Source: Bradyrhizobium sp. Tv2a-2 (GTDB lineage: Bacteria > Pseudomonadota > Alphaproteobacteria > Rhizobiales > Xanthobacteraceae). From it: 64,000 nucleotides of DNA. The stretch covers positions 1-64,000 of the forward strand of contig NZ_AXAI01000032.1 in NCBI RefSeq assembly GCF_000472425.1, in the 5' to 3' direction. Positions within the stretch are counted from its first letter, which is position 1. Every line of letters starts with the position of its first letter. Below are positions 52,866-61,979 of this stretch, one piece after another. The notes beneath the pieces were generated by a model, which saw only the letters and a program-made list of their open reading frames with translations, searched no databases and was not told the DNA's origin. The position numbers and the translations under genes were made by a program.

Positions 52866-53234
52866 ATGCAAGACACAAACTTTGGCGTGCTGACCGGCAA
52901 CAATGTGGAGACGCGGTTCTTCAAGGCCGGCAGCATCATCTTTCATCAAGGCGATGCGGCGAACGAGATGTTTGTGATCAGGAGCGGCCAGGTGCGGATC
53001 CAGCTCGGCAACCGCACGCTGGCGGAGCTTTCCGCCGACGCCATCTTTGGCGAGATGGCCCTGATCGACAACGAGCCCCGCAGCGCGACCGCAATCGCGG
53101 TCACCGATGTCGAGCTGGTGCCGGTGAGCGAAAAGCAGTTTTTGTTCATGGTAGGCCAGACGCCCTATTTCGCCCTGAAGGTGATGCGGGTGCTGGCGCA
53201 GCGCCTGCGGGCGACCAGCAAGACGTTTGGGTAG
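52866..53234 (+). CDS. Stand-alone cyclic-nucleotide-binding domain protein
   Basis: The 122 residues from ATG 52866; ATGs at 52806, 52833 and 52851 are also possible and no ribosome-binding site decides. The cNMP domain has FFKAGSIIFHQGDAANEMFV, VRSGQVRIQ-like strand (IRSGQVRIQLGN), and the phosphate cassette GEMALIDNEPRSATA. No DNA-binding helix-turn-helix follows the domain, unlike in Crp/Fnr regulators. It may sense cyclic nucleotides and act through protein contacts. The neighbours are the divergent peroxidase and a small exported protein. Confidence 0.82.
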   Translation: MQDTNFGVLTGNNVETRFFKAGSIIFHQGDAANEMFVIRSGQVRIQLGNRTLAELSADAIFGEMALIDNEPRSATAIAVTDVELVPVSEKQFLFMVGQTPYFALKVMRVLAQRLRATSKTFG

Positions 53235-53327
53235 CCAAGGGGGAGCGTCCGCTCCGTTAGACTGCACGCGCTGAACGCAACGCCGGCCTGGCGCGACAGA
53301 AGCGGGATCACAACGGAATTTTTATCC

Positions 53328-53696
53328 ATGAGATTTGCCACGCTCTGCATTGCTTCGCTCATTGCCTTTCACCAGCTCGCCACCGCGGCAACGGCGAAAT
53401 CGATCACCTGCACTTATGCCAACGCACAACAACTGACCTTCGACGTGCCGAAAAAGCTCGGCGGCATACCGCCGATCGAGTTCGATTACCCCTCGAAGGT
53501 GACGCAGTTCAGTTTCCGGGACGACAATCTTCTTTTGGTCGCCATGGACGAGGCATCGAAATCGCGGGTGCGGGTCGTGATCTCGGCGCAGCGCGGCAAG
53601 GGGAAGGCCACCTATGACGGACAGATCCTGACCGATAGCGGTGGCAACGAGATCATGCTCGACAACGGCCCGGTCAGCTGCAAGGCGAGCGGGTGA
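53328..53696 (+). CDS. Small exported protein of unknown function
   Basis: A 122-residue protein. A signal peptide (MRFATLCIASLIAFHQLATA) is followed by a beta-rich mature part with two cysteines (ITCTYANAQ and PVSCKASG at the very end) that could form a disulphide joining the termini. The pattern LLLVAMDEASKSRVRVVISA is strand-like. I recognise no named family. It lies 93 bases after the cyclic-nucleotide-binding gene and is convergent with the anti-sigma gene. Confidence 0.7.
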   Translation: MRFATLCIASLIAFHQLATAATAKSITCTYANAQQLTFDVPKKLGGIPPIEFDYPSKVTQFSFRDDNLLLVAMDEASKSRVRVVISAQRGKGKATYDGQILTDSGGNEIMLDNGPVSCKASG

Positions 53697-53745
53697 GATC
53701 CCTTAGCTCGCAAGCGGAGCAAGGGAGAAGTTCGGCACTTCGCTG

Positions 53746-54729
53746 CTATCGCTTCTGTTGCTGTTGCACCGCTGCCGGCGGCGGCACGGTCTCGATCAGC
53801 TTGCCGGTATAGACCGGCGTCGAATGCGGGGCACCGTCGGGGGAGCCGCCGGCCTGCTCGACGGTGACGGCATAGGTCGCGTTGCTGATGATATCAGGGT
53901 CGTAGGAGGCGAGCGCCGGACGTATGGTGAAGTCGGTGGCGCCGATCACGCCCAGCGAACGCGGGCGGCCGAGCTTGTCGGAGATCAGCCAGAGCTCGTA
54001 GGACTTGCCAGCATCGGCCGGCGCCGCGTCCACTTTACGCACGGTGAAAGTCCTGGTCGCGCCGTCGACGGTGAGAATGAAGGCGGGGCCGCCGCCCTGC
54101 CCCTGCAGCAGTGCGACATATTGCGCGGCGGGCGTCGTCGGTGTCGCCGGTGTCCTTACCTGCACCACCTTGGTCCGCGCCGCCGGGCGCAGCACATCCG
54201 GCAGGTAGTCGGGCGCGAAGATCTGCAACCCGAGCATGGCGATCAGTGCGGCTGCGAGCGCCGAGGCCACGCGGGCGACGCCGCGCCAGCGCCGCGCCTC
54301 GGTGCTGAGGGGGATGACGTTTGACTCATCGACAACGGGCGCAACCTCTGCGGGCCGCACCACGGGTTCGGGCCGCAGCGGTCCAGGCTCGGGCGACGGC
54401 GCGGCGGACTCGGGCGGCACCGCGACCGGCGCCACTACAGCTTCTTCCGTCGGCGGCAGCGACGGCGGTGCAGCGGGCGCGACCTGCGGCGCTTGCGGCA
54501 CGGATTGGGCAATCGCTGCCTTGATATTCTCCCACACGATCGGACGCGGCTCGACCAGGCCGACCATCTGGTTCAAGACGCCAAGCCGCCACTCCCAGGC
54601 GTGCACGAGACCGGCGAACGCCTCATCCGCCGCCATCATGCTCTCGGCCCGCGCGCGCTCGTCCGCCTCGAGCGTACCGAGCGCATATTCCGCAGCAAGC
54701 GCGATATCGTCTTCGCTATGGGCCATCAT
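53746..54729 (-). CDS. Anti-sigma factor, RskA family
   Basis: A 327-residue membrane protein. The cytoplasmic N-terminus (MAHSEDDIALAAEYALGTLE) has the anti-sigma-K type helix-rich sigma-binding region (about 1-75). A long proline/alanine linker (about 76-140), one membrane helix (about 152-172, VASALAAALIAMLGLQIF) and a periplasmic RskA C-terminal domain (about 195-320, ILTVDGATRTFTVRKVD) follow. It should hold the ECF sigma factor inactive until an envelope signal arrives. It starts directly at the base after the sigma-factor stop (ATGATG at 54724-54729), so the two are translationally coupled. Confidence 0.88.
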   Translation of the reverse strand: MMAHSEDDIALAAEYALGTLEADERARAESMMAADEAFAGLVHAWEWRLGVLNQMVGLVEPRPIVWENIKAAIAQSVPQAPQVAPAAPPSLPPTEEAVVAPVAVPPESAAPSPEPGPLRPEPVVRPAEVAPVVDESNVIPLSTEARRWRGVARVASALAAALIAMLGLQIFAPDYLPDVLRPAARTKVVQVRTPATPTTPAAQYVALLQGQGGGPAFILTVDGATRTFTVRKVDAAPADAGKSYELWLISDKLGRPRSLGVIGATDFTIRPALASYDPDIISNATYAVTVEQAGGSPDGAPHSTPVYTGKLIETVPPPAAVQQQQKR

Positions 54730-55272
54730 TCAAAGTCCAAGGCACTCACGAATATCCAGCATGCTGCGACGCAGCCAGGTCTTGATCGTGTTGACGGGGC
54801 TTGCAAACTTCTCGGCGAGCTGCTCGCGGCTCCAGCCGTTGTAGTAGGCGAGAAGCACGAGCTTCTGCCGGTCCGGCTCGAGCCGGCCGACACATTCCAG
54901 GAGGCGCTTCAGCTCCTCCGTCATTTCGCGGCGCGCCAGTGGATCGGGACTGTCGGCTGCGACTTCCATCGCATCGGGCTCGTCTTCAAGAGAGAGCTCG
55001 CTCTTCTTGCGCACCACATCGATGGCACGATTGCGTGCAATCGATGCCATCCACGTGATTGGCGACGCCAGCGCCGGATTGAACTGGCCTGCGCTGTTCC
55101 AGATCTTGACATAGGTCTCCTGAATGACCTCCTCTGCGAGATCCTGTCGGCGCAAGATACGCAGCACGACGCCGTAGAGTTTCGCGCGCGTCGCGGCATA
55201 GAGGCGCTCGAAAGCCGCCTCGTCTCCCTTCGCGACCGCCGCGATCAGCCAGACCAGCTCTGCCGGCGTCAT
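54730..55272 (-). CDS. ECF RNA polymerase sigma factor, SigK-like
   Basis: A 180-residue protein with only regions 2 and 4. Region 2 includes DLAEEVIQETYVKIWNSAGQ and ITWMASIARNRAIDVVRKK; region 4 includes REQLAEKFASPVNTIKTWLR. It is paired with an RskA-type anti-sigma gene starting at the next base. By family knowledge it drives a small stress regulon, often including its own operon. I cannot confirm a self-regulated promoter. The start is ATG 55272 with GGGGACG upstream. Confidence 0.92.
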   Translation of the reverse strand: MTPAELVWLIAAVAKGDEAAFERLYAATRAKLYGVVLRILRRQDLAEEVIQETYVKIWNSAGQFNPALASPITWMASIARNRAIDVVRKKSELSLEDEPDAMEVAADSPDPLARREMTEELKRLLECVGRLEPDRQKLVLLAYYNGWSREQLAEKFASPVNTIKTWLRRSMLDIRECLGL

Positions 55273-55469
55273 CTCAGGCGTCCCCCCAACCGCGCTGCCC
55301 CATTCGCGTCATACAGGTGCGAGCCGTCCTTTGACCGAGATTAGTAACCCAGCGCGGCACGCGGTTCACCTCTCCGCCTGAGCGTATGGCTAGCATATCC
55401 TGCCGTCGCTGGCGGCACCAAGGCTACGGTTGCCCGGGCCTCCTGGTTGTGGATGGCCCAATTGCGCAA

Positions 55470-55498
55470 GAAGCCCGGACCTTGCGGGTCCGGGCTTC
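55470..55498 (-). terminator. Strong hairpin downstream of fliJ
   Basis: Twelve-base perfect arms GAAGCCCGGACC (55470-55481) and GGTCCGGGCTTC (55487-55498) around TTGCG, 30 bases beyond the fliJ stop on the minus strand. The T-tract is poor, so it could be a Rho-assisted or bidirectional stop between the flagellar and sigma operons. Confidence 0.65.
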
Positions 55499-55527
55499 CT
55501 GAATGGTGCGATTGATTGGGCCGGCGA

Positions 55528-55947
55528 TCAGGCGATGACGCCGAGGCGGGCGCGCATCAAGCCGATGCTGTCGAGATCCGCCTGCTCGCGCGCGTTCTCC
55601 TCGGCGCGCTCGCGGGCCTGGTCGCGCTCGTCGAGCAGTTCGACCTTCTTCAATTCCTCGAAGGCTTCGCCGAGCAGGCCCTTGGCCTCATCGAGCTGGG
55701 TGCGCAGCTCCTCGGCCGAGCGCAGCAGGTTCTCGCGGCGCTGGATCGCGGCCTTCGCATAGGTCGGATAGGCGAAATGCGAGGGATCATTGATGCCCGC
55801 GCGCTCCTGCTCGGTCAGGATCTCGCGCTCGAGATCGGCCGACATGCGCTGGAAATCGGCGATCATGCTTTCAATCTGTGCAACTCTCCGGCGCTTCTCG
55901 TCGACCTGAAATTTCTTCAGGCGGATCAGCGTTTCGCGTGACTTCAT
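55528..55947 (-). CDS. fliJ: Flagellar export protein FliJ
   Basis: The 139 residues start at ATG 55947 with GGGGAG nine bases upstream. The protein is almost entirely coiled coil and charged (RLKKFQVDEKRRRVAQIESM, RTQLDEAKGLLGEAFEELKK), as expected of FliJ, the cytoplasmic stalk that links the FliI ATPase ring to FlhA. It follows fliI on the same strand after 102 bases with no other gene. Identification rests on the coiled-coil pattern plus this pairing. Confidence 0.87.
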   Translation of the reverse strand: MKSRETLIRLKKFQVDEKRRRVAQIESMIADFQRMSADLEREILTEQERAGINDPSHFAYPTYAKAAIQRRENLLRSAEELRTQLDEAKGLLGEAFEELKKVELLDERDQARERAEENAREQADLDSIGLMRARLGVIA

Positions 55948-56049
55948 CGACTCATACTCCCCAGAAGTCCCAATTCACACGCGGGACGAAGCGGGTTGCC
56001 GCAGGGGCCCCCGCCAAAAACACTTGGGGTGAATGATGGCCTGACAAAG

Positions 56050-57375
56050 TTAGCGTTCCGTTTCCAAATCCTTGAGGATCTGTTCAAGTCTGCGATAGCC
56101 GTCTTGCAGGCCGGAGGCCTCGTCCTTGGCCTGGCGCAGGAAGGTTTCCAGCGGCTCATGCAACCGGATGGCACGGTCGACTTCCTTGCTCGATCCCGGG
56201 CGATAGGCGCCGAGCCGGATCAGTTCCTCCATGTCGGCATAGGTCGCCATCACCTGGCGCGCCTTCATGATGACGGGCAAAAAGGCCGGGTCGGCCGCTT
56301 TCGGCATGGTGCGCGACACCGATTTGAGGATGTTGATGGCGGGGTAGCGGCCGCGCTCGGCGATCGCGCGCTCCATCACGATATGGCCATCGAGAATGCC
56401 GCGCACGGCGTCCGCGATCGGCTCATTGTGATCGTCGCCGTCGACCAGTACGGTGAAGATCGCGGTGATGGAACCAATGCCGGTGCCGGGGCCGGCGCGC
56501 TCCAGCAATTTGGGCAATTCCGTGAACACGGTCGGCGTGTAACCCTTGGCGGTCGGCGGTTCGCCCGCGGACAGGCCGATCTCACGCTGGGCCATGGCAA
56601 AGCGCGTCACCGAGTCCATCAGACAGAGCACGTCCTTGTTCTCGTCACGGAAGTATTCGGCAATCGCAAGCGTCAGATAAGCGGCCTGGCGGCGCATCAG
56701 TGCCGGCTCGTCGGAGGTCGCGACCACCACGACCGAGCGTTTGAGACCTTCTTCGCCGAGATCGTCCTGCAGGAACTCCTGCACCTCGCGGCCACGTTCG
56801 CCGACCAGGCCGATGACGGTGATGTCCGCGTCAACGTTGCGCGCCAGCATCGAGAGCAGCACCGATTTGCCGACACCGGAGCCGGCGAAGATGCCGAGCC
56901 GCTGGCCGCGGCAGCAGGTGAGGAAGGTGTTGAGTGCGCGCACCCCGAGGTCGAGGGGGCTGCCGACGCGCTTTCGGGAATGCGCCGGCGGCGGCATGTT
57001 GCGGAACGGCATGGGCGAAGCGCCCAACTCCAGCGGCCCCTTGCCGTCGATCGGCTCACCCATGGCATTGATGACGCGGCCGAGCCAGGAGGCGGTGGGC
57101 CGGACCTGCCCCGCTGTGTTGGCGATCACGGCGCGGCAGCCGCGCCGCACGCCTTCCAGTCCCGCAAACGGCATCACCACGGCATTGCTGCCGGAGAAGC
57201 CGATCACCTCGCAGGGGATGAAGCGGTTTCCGCCGGTCTCGACCACGATGCGGGCGCCGACCGACATGGCATGAATGGGGCCTGCGATCTCGACCATCAG
57301 GCCGCGGACGCCCACCACACGGCCATATATATTGACGCCGTCGATATCGCCGATCTGTTCCGCCAGCGCTTTCAT
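56050..57375 (-). CDS. fliI: Flagellum-specific ATPase FliI
   Basis: The 441 residues of a rotary-ATPase-type export ATPase. It has Walker A in IFAGSGVGKSVLLSML, the segment GLVGERGREVQEFLQDDLGE, Walker B near DVLCLMDSVTRFAMAQREIG, and SLSAGEPPTAKGYTPTVFTE-like signature (LSAGEPPTAKGYTPTVF). FliI hydrolyses ATP at the flagellar export gate to release substrates from chaperones. fliJ follows. ctrA diverges from it across a 374-base regulatory region. It is cytoplasmic and membrane-peripheral. Confidence 0.96.
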   Translation of the reverse strand: MKALAEQIGDIDGVNIYGRVVGVRGLMVEIAGPIHAMSVGARIVVETGGNRFIPCEVIGFSGSNAVVMPFAGLEGVRRGCRAVIANTAGQVRPTASWLGRVINAMGEPIDGKGPLELGASPMPFRNMPPPAHSRKRVGSPLDLGVRALNTFLTCCRGQRLGIFAGSGVGKSVLLSMLARNVDADITVIGLVGERGREVQEFLQDDLGEEGLKRSVVVVATSDEPALMRRQAAYLTLAIAEYFRDENKDVLCLMDSVTRFAMAQREIGLSAGEPPTAKGYTPTVFTELPKLLERAGPGTGIGSITAIFTVLVDGDDHNEPIADAVRGILDGHIVMERAIAERGRYPAINILKSVSRTMPKAADPAFLPVIMKARQVMATYADMEELIRLGAYRPGSSKEVDRAIRLHEPLETFLRQAKDEASGLQDGYRRLEQILKDLETER

Positions 57376-57749
57376 CGGAAAAACCTTAAGTTTCCGCGAA
57401 TTTTACGTCCCCGTTTAACCTCGTGTTTACCCGCGTCATTAATCATTGCGTCACTGTCTTTGGTGACTGAGGACGCTCGTCAGTTCTTGAAGAGGAACAG
57501 CGAGTCTGGAGAGTCGGTTAATCCCGCCTCTTAAAGTGGAACTTGAGCGAGGACGGGTACGAAAAACTGGTTTGAGGCAATATCTTAGGGCGATTCGATA
57601 AAAATTGCACCGAGAGACCTTGCGGATCAGAATCAGTTTTTGTTAACCATGAGTCGTCAGGATCCGAATCAGTTGTTCAAAGGCGTTTTGTTGAGTGCCG
57701 CGGATCGCGGCCGACCTGACGCCCGGAGCGGCGACTATGGGGAACTGGC
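57376..57749. promoter_or_regulatory. Shared fliI-ctrA control region with clustered GANTC sites
   Basis: A 374-base divergent spacer. It contains six GANTC sites (57502, 57511, 57592, 57630, 57651, 57666), the recognition sequence of the CcrM cell-cycle methylase. About one or two would be expected by chance. CtrA-like elements are TTAACCTCGTGTTTA (57415-57429) and a half site TTAACCAT (57643-57650). A methylation-gated, self-regulated ctrA promoter is the likely reading. Confidence 0.65.
57415..57429. promoter_or_regulatory. Candidate CtrA box between fliI and ctrA
   Basis: TTAA, seven bases (CCTCGTG), then TTTA: one mismatch from the CtrA consensus. It is 40 bases upstream of the fliI start on the minus strand, a position suited to control of the fliI-fliJ operon. 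Confidence 0.45.
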
Positions 57750-58451
<702 letters not shown>

Positions 58452-58506
58452 TCCCAGGTTTTCTGGCGAGCCGGAGTGTCTGCCGGCTCTTCCTCCCAGA
58501 CTGGAC

Positions 58507-58536
58507 CCCCGCCGCAAATGGCGGGGTTTTTTGTTT
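58507..58536 (+). terminator. Rho-independent terminator of ctrA
   Basis: Stem CCCCGCC / GGCGGGG with loop GCAAAT, then TTTTTTGTTTT. It lies just before the convergent stop of the peptidase gene, so it ends ctrA transcription. Confidence 0.9.
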
Positions 58537-58543
58537 TGGGGGA

Positions 58544-60130
58544 TCAGGCCATCGGCTCGTCGGCAAGTGCGACGATGATCTCGCTGCCTTTGGGAACGCC
58601 GAGCCCCGTGCAGGCGCTCCAGCCGTCGCCGGCGTCGTAGCCCTTGCCACCAACGCGGTTGTTGCCTTGGCTGATGAGCCGGAACAGGTTTGGATTGGCG
58701 TAAAGCGCCGGATTAACAAAGCCGATCGGTTCGCCGCGCGCGGCGTTGACGATGGCAATCAGGCCCGCCCATAGCGGGGTCGCGGCACTGGTGCCGTCCA
58801 TGACCTTCTCGGCGCCATTGACGATGATGCGATAACCGGGTGTCGAGGCAGCAGCGCAGGCAACATCAGGGACACCGCGCCTCACAGCACCGTCGTTGAG
58901 CGAGGCCGGCAGGGCCAGCTTCGACTGATAGTCAGGCACCGGAAACACGTCGCTGATTCCGCCGCCCGTTCCGTTGAACCCTTCCTTCCAGACCACCTCG
59001 CTGGCAATCATCGCATTGCCGGCATCAAGCGTCGGCAACGACCCACCGCAACCGAGCGCGTAGGGGCTCGATGCTGGGAACCAGACATGGACGAAGCCGT
59101 CGCTCAATCCGGCCGTCGCCAGTTCATCACCCGCGGCGAAGATCACGCTCACCCGCAGTCGCTGCGCGTCGGCGAGCGCCGCCTGGATGGCATCGCGCCC
59201 AGTATTGGTCCAGAACTTCTCGGCTCGCCCCCAACTCACTGACAGCACTTGCGGCCGGTTGACGTCATCGAGAATGGCGTGATGGATCGCCCCCGTCAGG
59301 TCGTCGGCTGTGTTGTCGGCGAAATACACCACGATGCGAGCCTTGGGCAGCAGGCTCGCCAGTATTTGAAGATCGAGCGCGATCTCCTGATCTGCCGCCG
59401 TGCCGCCGCCAAACAAATTGCCTGATCCCGATACCGTCACATCGATCACCGCGGGCGGCTTGCGCTTCATTCCGGCTAATGCGCTCACAAGATCCGTGGC
59501 GACATAGCCGCCTCCCAAGGCAATGATCCCAACACAAATGCTAGAAACGTCGCGATCGAGCGGAATGCCGTAGAGCCTTGCGATCTCGGTCGGCCACAAT
59601 CCAGGCCCGGCGCCCGCTCCGGCCAGAGGTTTCAACCTGGTCACGTCTGTCGCCAGCGGCCGCTCGTCGAAACCAAGGATCGCACGCGTCCATGGCGCCA
59701 TCTCGGCCGGGACCGTCAGTTGCCCGACCCGTGCTCGAAACCTGCGCTGTCCGTCGTCATAGACGCGCAGCGTCGCGCCGAAGATCGATGCCATCTGCCG
59801 TACCGTGCCTTCAAGCGTGACGGTCCGCGCCAGCAGATCGACGCGGCCAACGGTCAGACCGTTCGCGGCCGCGAGCTTCGTCACCCGCGCTGCCGCCCGG
59901 GCGTGAGTCCGGCGACGCTGCATTTCGAGCGCAGGACGCGAGATCGGCTTGTTCAGACGCGCAAGGTCCCCGGCGCTGCCTGGCGCAAATTTGTCGGGAG
60001 TACGACGCTTCAGATGCACGACGACGGCAATCCGCTGATCCGGATCGACGTCGCCGATGAAGGTCGCGCCCTCGGGTGGGACGCGACGGCTGCCGGCAAG
60101 CGGAACTTTGCGTTCGCTCATGACCGTCAT
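58544..60130 (-). CDS. S53 family (sedolisin) acid peptidase
   Basis: A 528-residue serine-carboxyl peptidase. The pro-kumamolisin propeptide is at about 35-165. The catalytic residues are E249 and D253 (ADQEIALDLQ), the oxyanion aspartate D335 (AAGDELAT) and nucleophile S448 (DGTSAATPLW). A calcium-site-like end (DAGDGWSACTGLGVPKGSE) follows. No signal peptide is visible at the N-terminus, which is odd for an enzyme normally secreted. Start ATG 60130 or 60121. It is the last gene of an operon, 10 bases after the one-haem protein gene. Confidence 0.88.
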   Translation of the reverse strand: MTVMSERKVPLAGSRRVPPEGATFIGDVDPDQRIAVVVHLKRRTPDKFAPGSAGDLARLNKPISRPALEMQRRRTHARAAARVTKLAAANGLTVGRVDLLARTVTLEGTVRQMASIFGATLRVYDDGQRRFRARVGQLTVPAEMAPWTRAILGFDERPLATDVTRLKPLAGAGAGPGLWPTEIARLYGIPLDRDVSSICVGIIALGGGYVATDLVSALAGMKRKPPAVIDVTVSGSGNLFGGGTAADQEIALDLQILASLLPKARIVVYFADNTADDLTGAIHHAILDDVNRPQVLSVSWGRAEKFWTNTGRDAIQAALADAQRLRVSVIFAAGDELATAGLSDGFVHVWFPASSPYALGCGGSLPTLDAGNAMIASEVVWKEGFNGTGGGISDVFPVPDYQSKLALPASLNDGAVRRGVPDVACAAASTPGYRIIVNGAEKVMDGTSAATPLWAGLIAIVNAARGEPIGFVNPALYANPNLFRLISQGNNRVGGKGYDAGDGWSACTGLGVPKGSEIIVALADEPMA

Positions 60131-60140
60131 CCGAGGGCGG

Positions 60141-61328
60141 TCATTTCCCTGCGCATCTGCTCGCCTTCACGGGATTCTGCGTATCGTCAAACGCACAGAA
60201 CGGAATCGACCAGACGAAATCGGCGGCTGTCGCGATCTGGCTCAGTCCAGGCTTGCCCTCAAAGATCGGCGGCTGGCTGCTGAACGTCCAATACCACGCG
60301 GGAAGCAACGGTCCGAGCGGGCCCACGGGTCCGTTCGGGCCGAATGAAAGGAATCCCGCTGAGGACGTCGCCTTGCCGTTCTTGTCAAAGACTGCGCGGC
60401 CGTGACATGTCATGCATGACGACGTAGAGACGAAAGGATCCTCGGTAACCGAGTTGCCGACCCTGATATCCAGTCCCAGATTATCGACGAAATCGCTCTG
60501 CGAGCCTTTGAGACAGTAATTCTGATACACGGGATCGATGTCGGCATTCTTGAACATGGCGGAAAGCGCTGGCGTCTTGACGCAATCGGGATAGCCCTGC
60601 CCTGCAACCGGATTCGACGGCACGACCGAGGTCTGGGCGCCGAACCCATCCCTGCAGCCGACGATGTCGCAGCGGGCCGGGTTGAAGGTGTGTTCGAATG
60701 TCGCCCACGTCCAGTTCGGGACGAGCTTGCTGATGACATGCATCGACACCAGCGCATATTGAACATTATCAGCGGTATTGACGTGATAGAGCTGGGGCAC
60801 CTGGGCGACAGTCACTCGATTGTTGGTGAAAGCCGGAATGTCGCTGACCGCGACCCAGTTTGCCTTGACTTCGATAGAATCGGCCGGGAACGACAAAGTC
60901 TTGCCGAAGGCGGCCTTCAGGCCTGAAACCTTGTAGAGATTATTCTGCACGATGAAGTCGAATGTCGCCTTGTTGTGGCGTGTTTCCTCTGTGAAGCCCT
61001 GCGAAATGCCGGGTGGAAGCGCCGGTAGCAGTCCGCCGCTTTCCTGGACGCCCTCGCGCGCGATCTGAGGGAGAATTGGCCGCCGCAACACCGGCGGCGT
61101 CGCGGCAGTCGGAAATTGCGGGTTGGGCTTGAACGTATCGGTGTCGCTCGCCCAGGTTTCGAATACCGCATTGCTGCCGCCCGCCCGGCCGTTGGCCTGG
61201 ATGAACAGTTGCCACGCGACTTGATCCGGCGCGGTCATCGCGGGATTTGGAACAGACTGTGCCGCCGCCGGAAGACCGGGCAGAAAAAGCAAGCTGCAAA
61301 GCATCGCCTTCTCGATCGATCGCCTCAT
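60141..61328 (-). CDS. Exported one-haem protein of unknown function
   Basis: The 395 residues from ATG 61328 with GAGGAG seven bases upstream. There is a signal peptide (residues 1-24, ending AAAQS). Most of the chain (30-295) matches no domain I know; it holds five scattered cysteines. One haem-c motif, C305-M-T-C308-H309, stands in the C-terminal quarter in SSCMTCHGRA, and FDDTQNPVKAS follows at the end. Proteins with this layout are annotated as cytochrome c family. It sits between a 77-residue cytochrome-like gene and the peptidase gene. Role unknown; possibly redox chemistry on a secreted peptide substrate. Confidence 0.75.
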   Translation of the reverse strand: MRRSIEKAMLCSLLFLPGLPAAAQSVPNPAMTAPDQVAWQLFIQANGRAGGSNAVFETWASDTDTFKPNPQFPTAATPPVLRRPILPQIAREGVQESGGLLPALPPGISQGFTEETRHNKATFDFIVQNNLYKVSGLKAAFGKTLSFPADSIEVKANWVAVSDIPAFTNNRVTVAQVPQLYHVNTADNVQYALVSMHVISKLVPNWTWATFEHTFNPARCDIVGCRDGFGAQTSVVPSNPVAGQGYPDCVKTPALSAMFKNADIDPVYQNYCLKGSQSDFVDNLGLDIRVGNSVTEDPFVSTSSCMTCHGRAVFDKNGKATSSAGFLSFGPNGPVGPLGPLLPAWYWTFSSQPPIFEGKPGLSQIATAADFVWSIPFCAFDDTQNPVKASRCAGK

Positions 61329-61370
61329 GTCACACTCCTCAGATGCTCAAGGCTGAAATCCGTCGCTCAT

Positions 61371-61604
61371 TCAATTCGAGTAAAGGTCAAGCCACGCCTG
61401 CGGCCACTTTTGCCCAGGAGGCATGAAGCCCGCCAACAGGGCTGCGAACACGCGACGCGCATGACCGTAATCATCAAGTCCCTGATCAGCGGCGGGATCG
61501 CGCATCCACTCCGCATCGCCGAGCCGTATGCCCTTCGGGGTCATGCACGCGATATCGCCGGAACGAAACAGCGGCCGGATATCCTGGTCGTAGCTTACGG
61601 CCAT
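61371..61604 (-). CDS. 77-residue cytochrome-c-like protein without a haem motif
   Basis: ATG 61604 has GGAG seven bases upstream. The sequence begins MAVSYDQDIRPLFRSGDIAC and ends with LAGFMPPGQKWPQAWLDLYSN. The frame 'DIRPLFR..DI.CM' and the terminal 'G.MPP...WP..W..L' resemble a c-type cytochrome domain in which the CxxCH motif has been lost; one cysteine remains. No signal peptide. I recall similar short proteins beside LodA-type amine oxidases and haem proteins. It starts an operon with the two genes downstream (42 and 10-base gaps). Confidence 0.65.
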   Translation of the reverse strand: MAVSYDQDIRPLFRSGDIACMTPKGIRLGDAEWMRDPAADQGLDDYGHARRVFAALLAGFMPPGQKWPQAWLDLYSN

Positions 61605-61731
61605 TTGATCGCTCCGATCGCATTATACTTTAAGTTGCAGCATGTGGAAATAACATTCTGTGACTTCCGCCGGCCTGGTCTGCCGCGCATCCCTTATGGA
61701 CTGCACTTGAACCAGCTCGCCGCAGCAGCGG

Positions 61732-61896
61732 CTACACCCGCCTATCGCGTTTGAACTTCTTCAGCGGCGACTCCTCGGGCCATTCGCCGTCGACCTCGTC
61801 TTCGTCCGACCCGGCATCGAACAGCGTGAGCCGCGGCGGCTTCGGCTCGTTTGCGCATGCCTTCGGCTTCTCGGGCCACAGCTGAACCTCCGCGAT
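61732..61896 (-). CDS. Small acidic protein without a standard start codon
   Basis: A clean reading frame between an in-frame TAA and TAG at 61732. It encodes about 54 residues, beginning IAEVQLWPEKPKACANEP and ending EWPEESPLKKFKRDRRV, with an acidic middle (DAGSDEDEVDGE). The composition is strongly protein-like and not a shadow of another gene. However no ATG, GTG or TTG precedes the conserved-looking part; ATC at 61894-61896 stands where a start would be. It is either started at a rare codon, or a mutated start. The family is unknown. Confidence 0.45.
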   Translation of the reverse strand: MAEVQLWPEKPKACANEPKPPRLTLFDAGSDEDEVDGEWPEESPLKKFKRDRRV

Positions 61897-61979
61897 CCCG
61901 CCGTGAAATTACCGGCTTTTCCCGGCATCAGGCGGTTGAGACCAATGAAACCCGACTCAATCCAGAGGACACGCTGGCC

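Noticed and set aside
55996..57534. 512-codon plus-strand frame over fliI
   Set aside because: Antisense shadow of fliI with low-complexity His/Arg/Gly composition.
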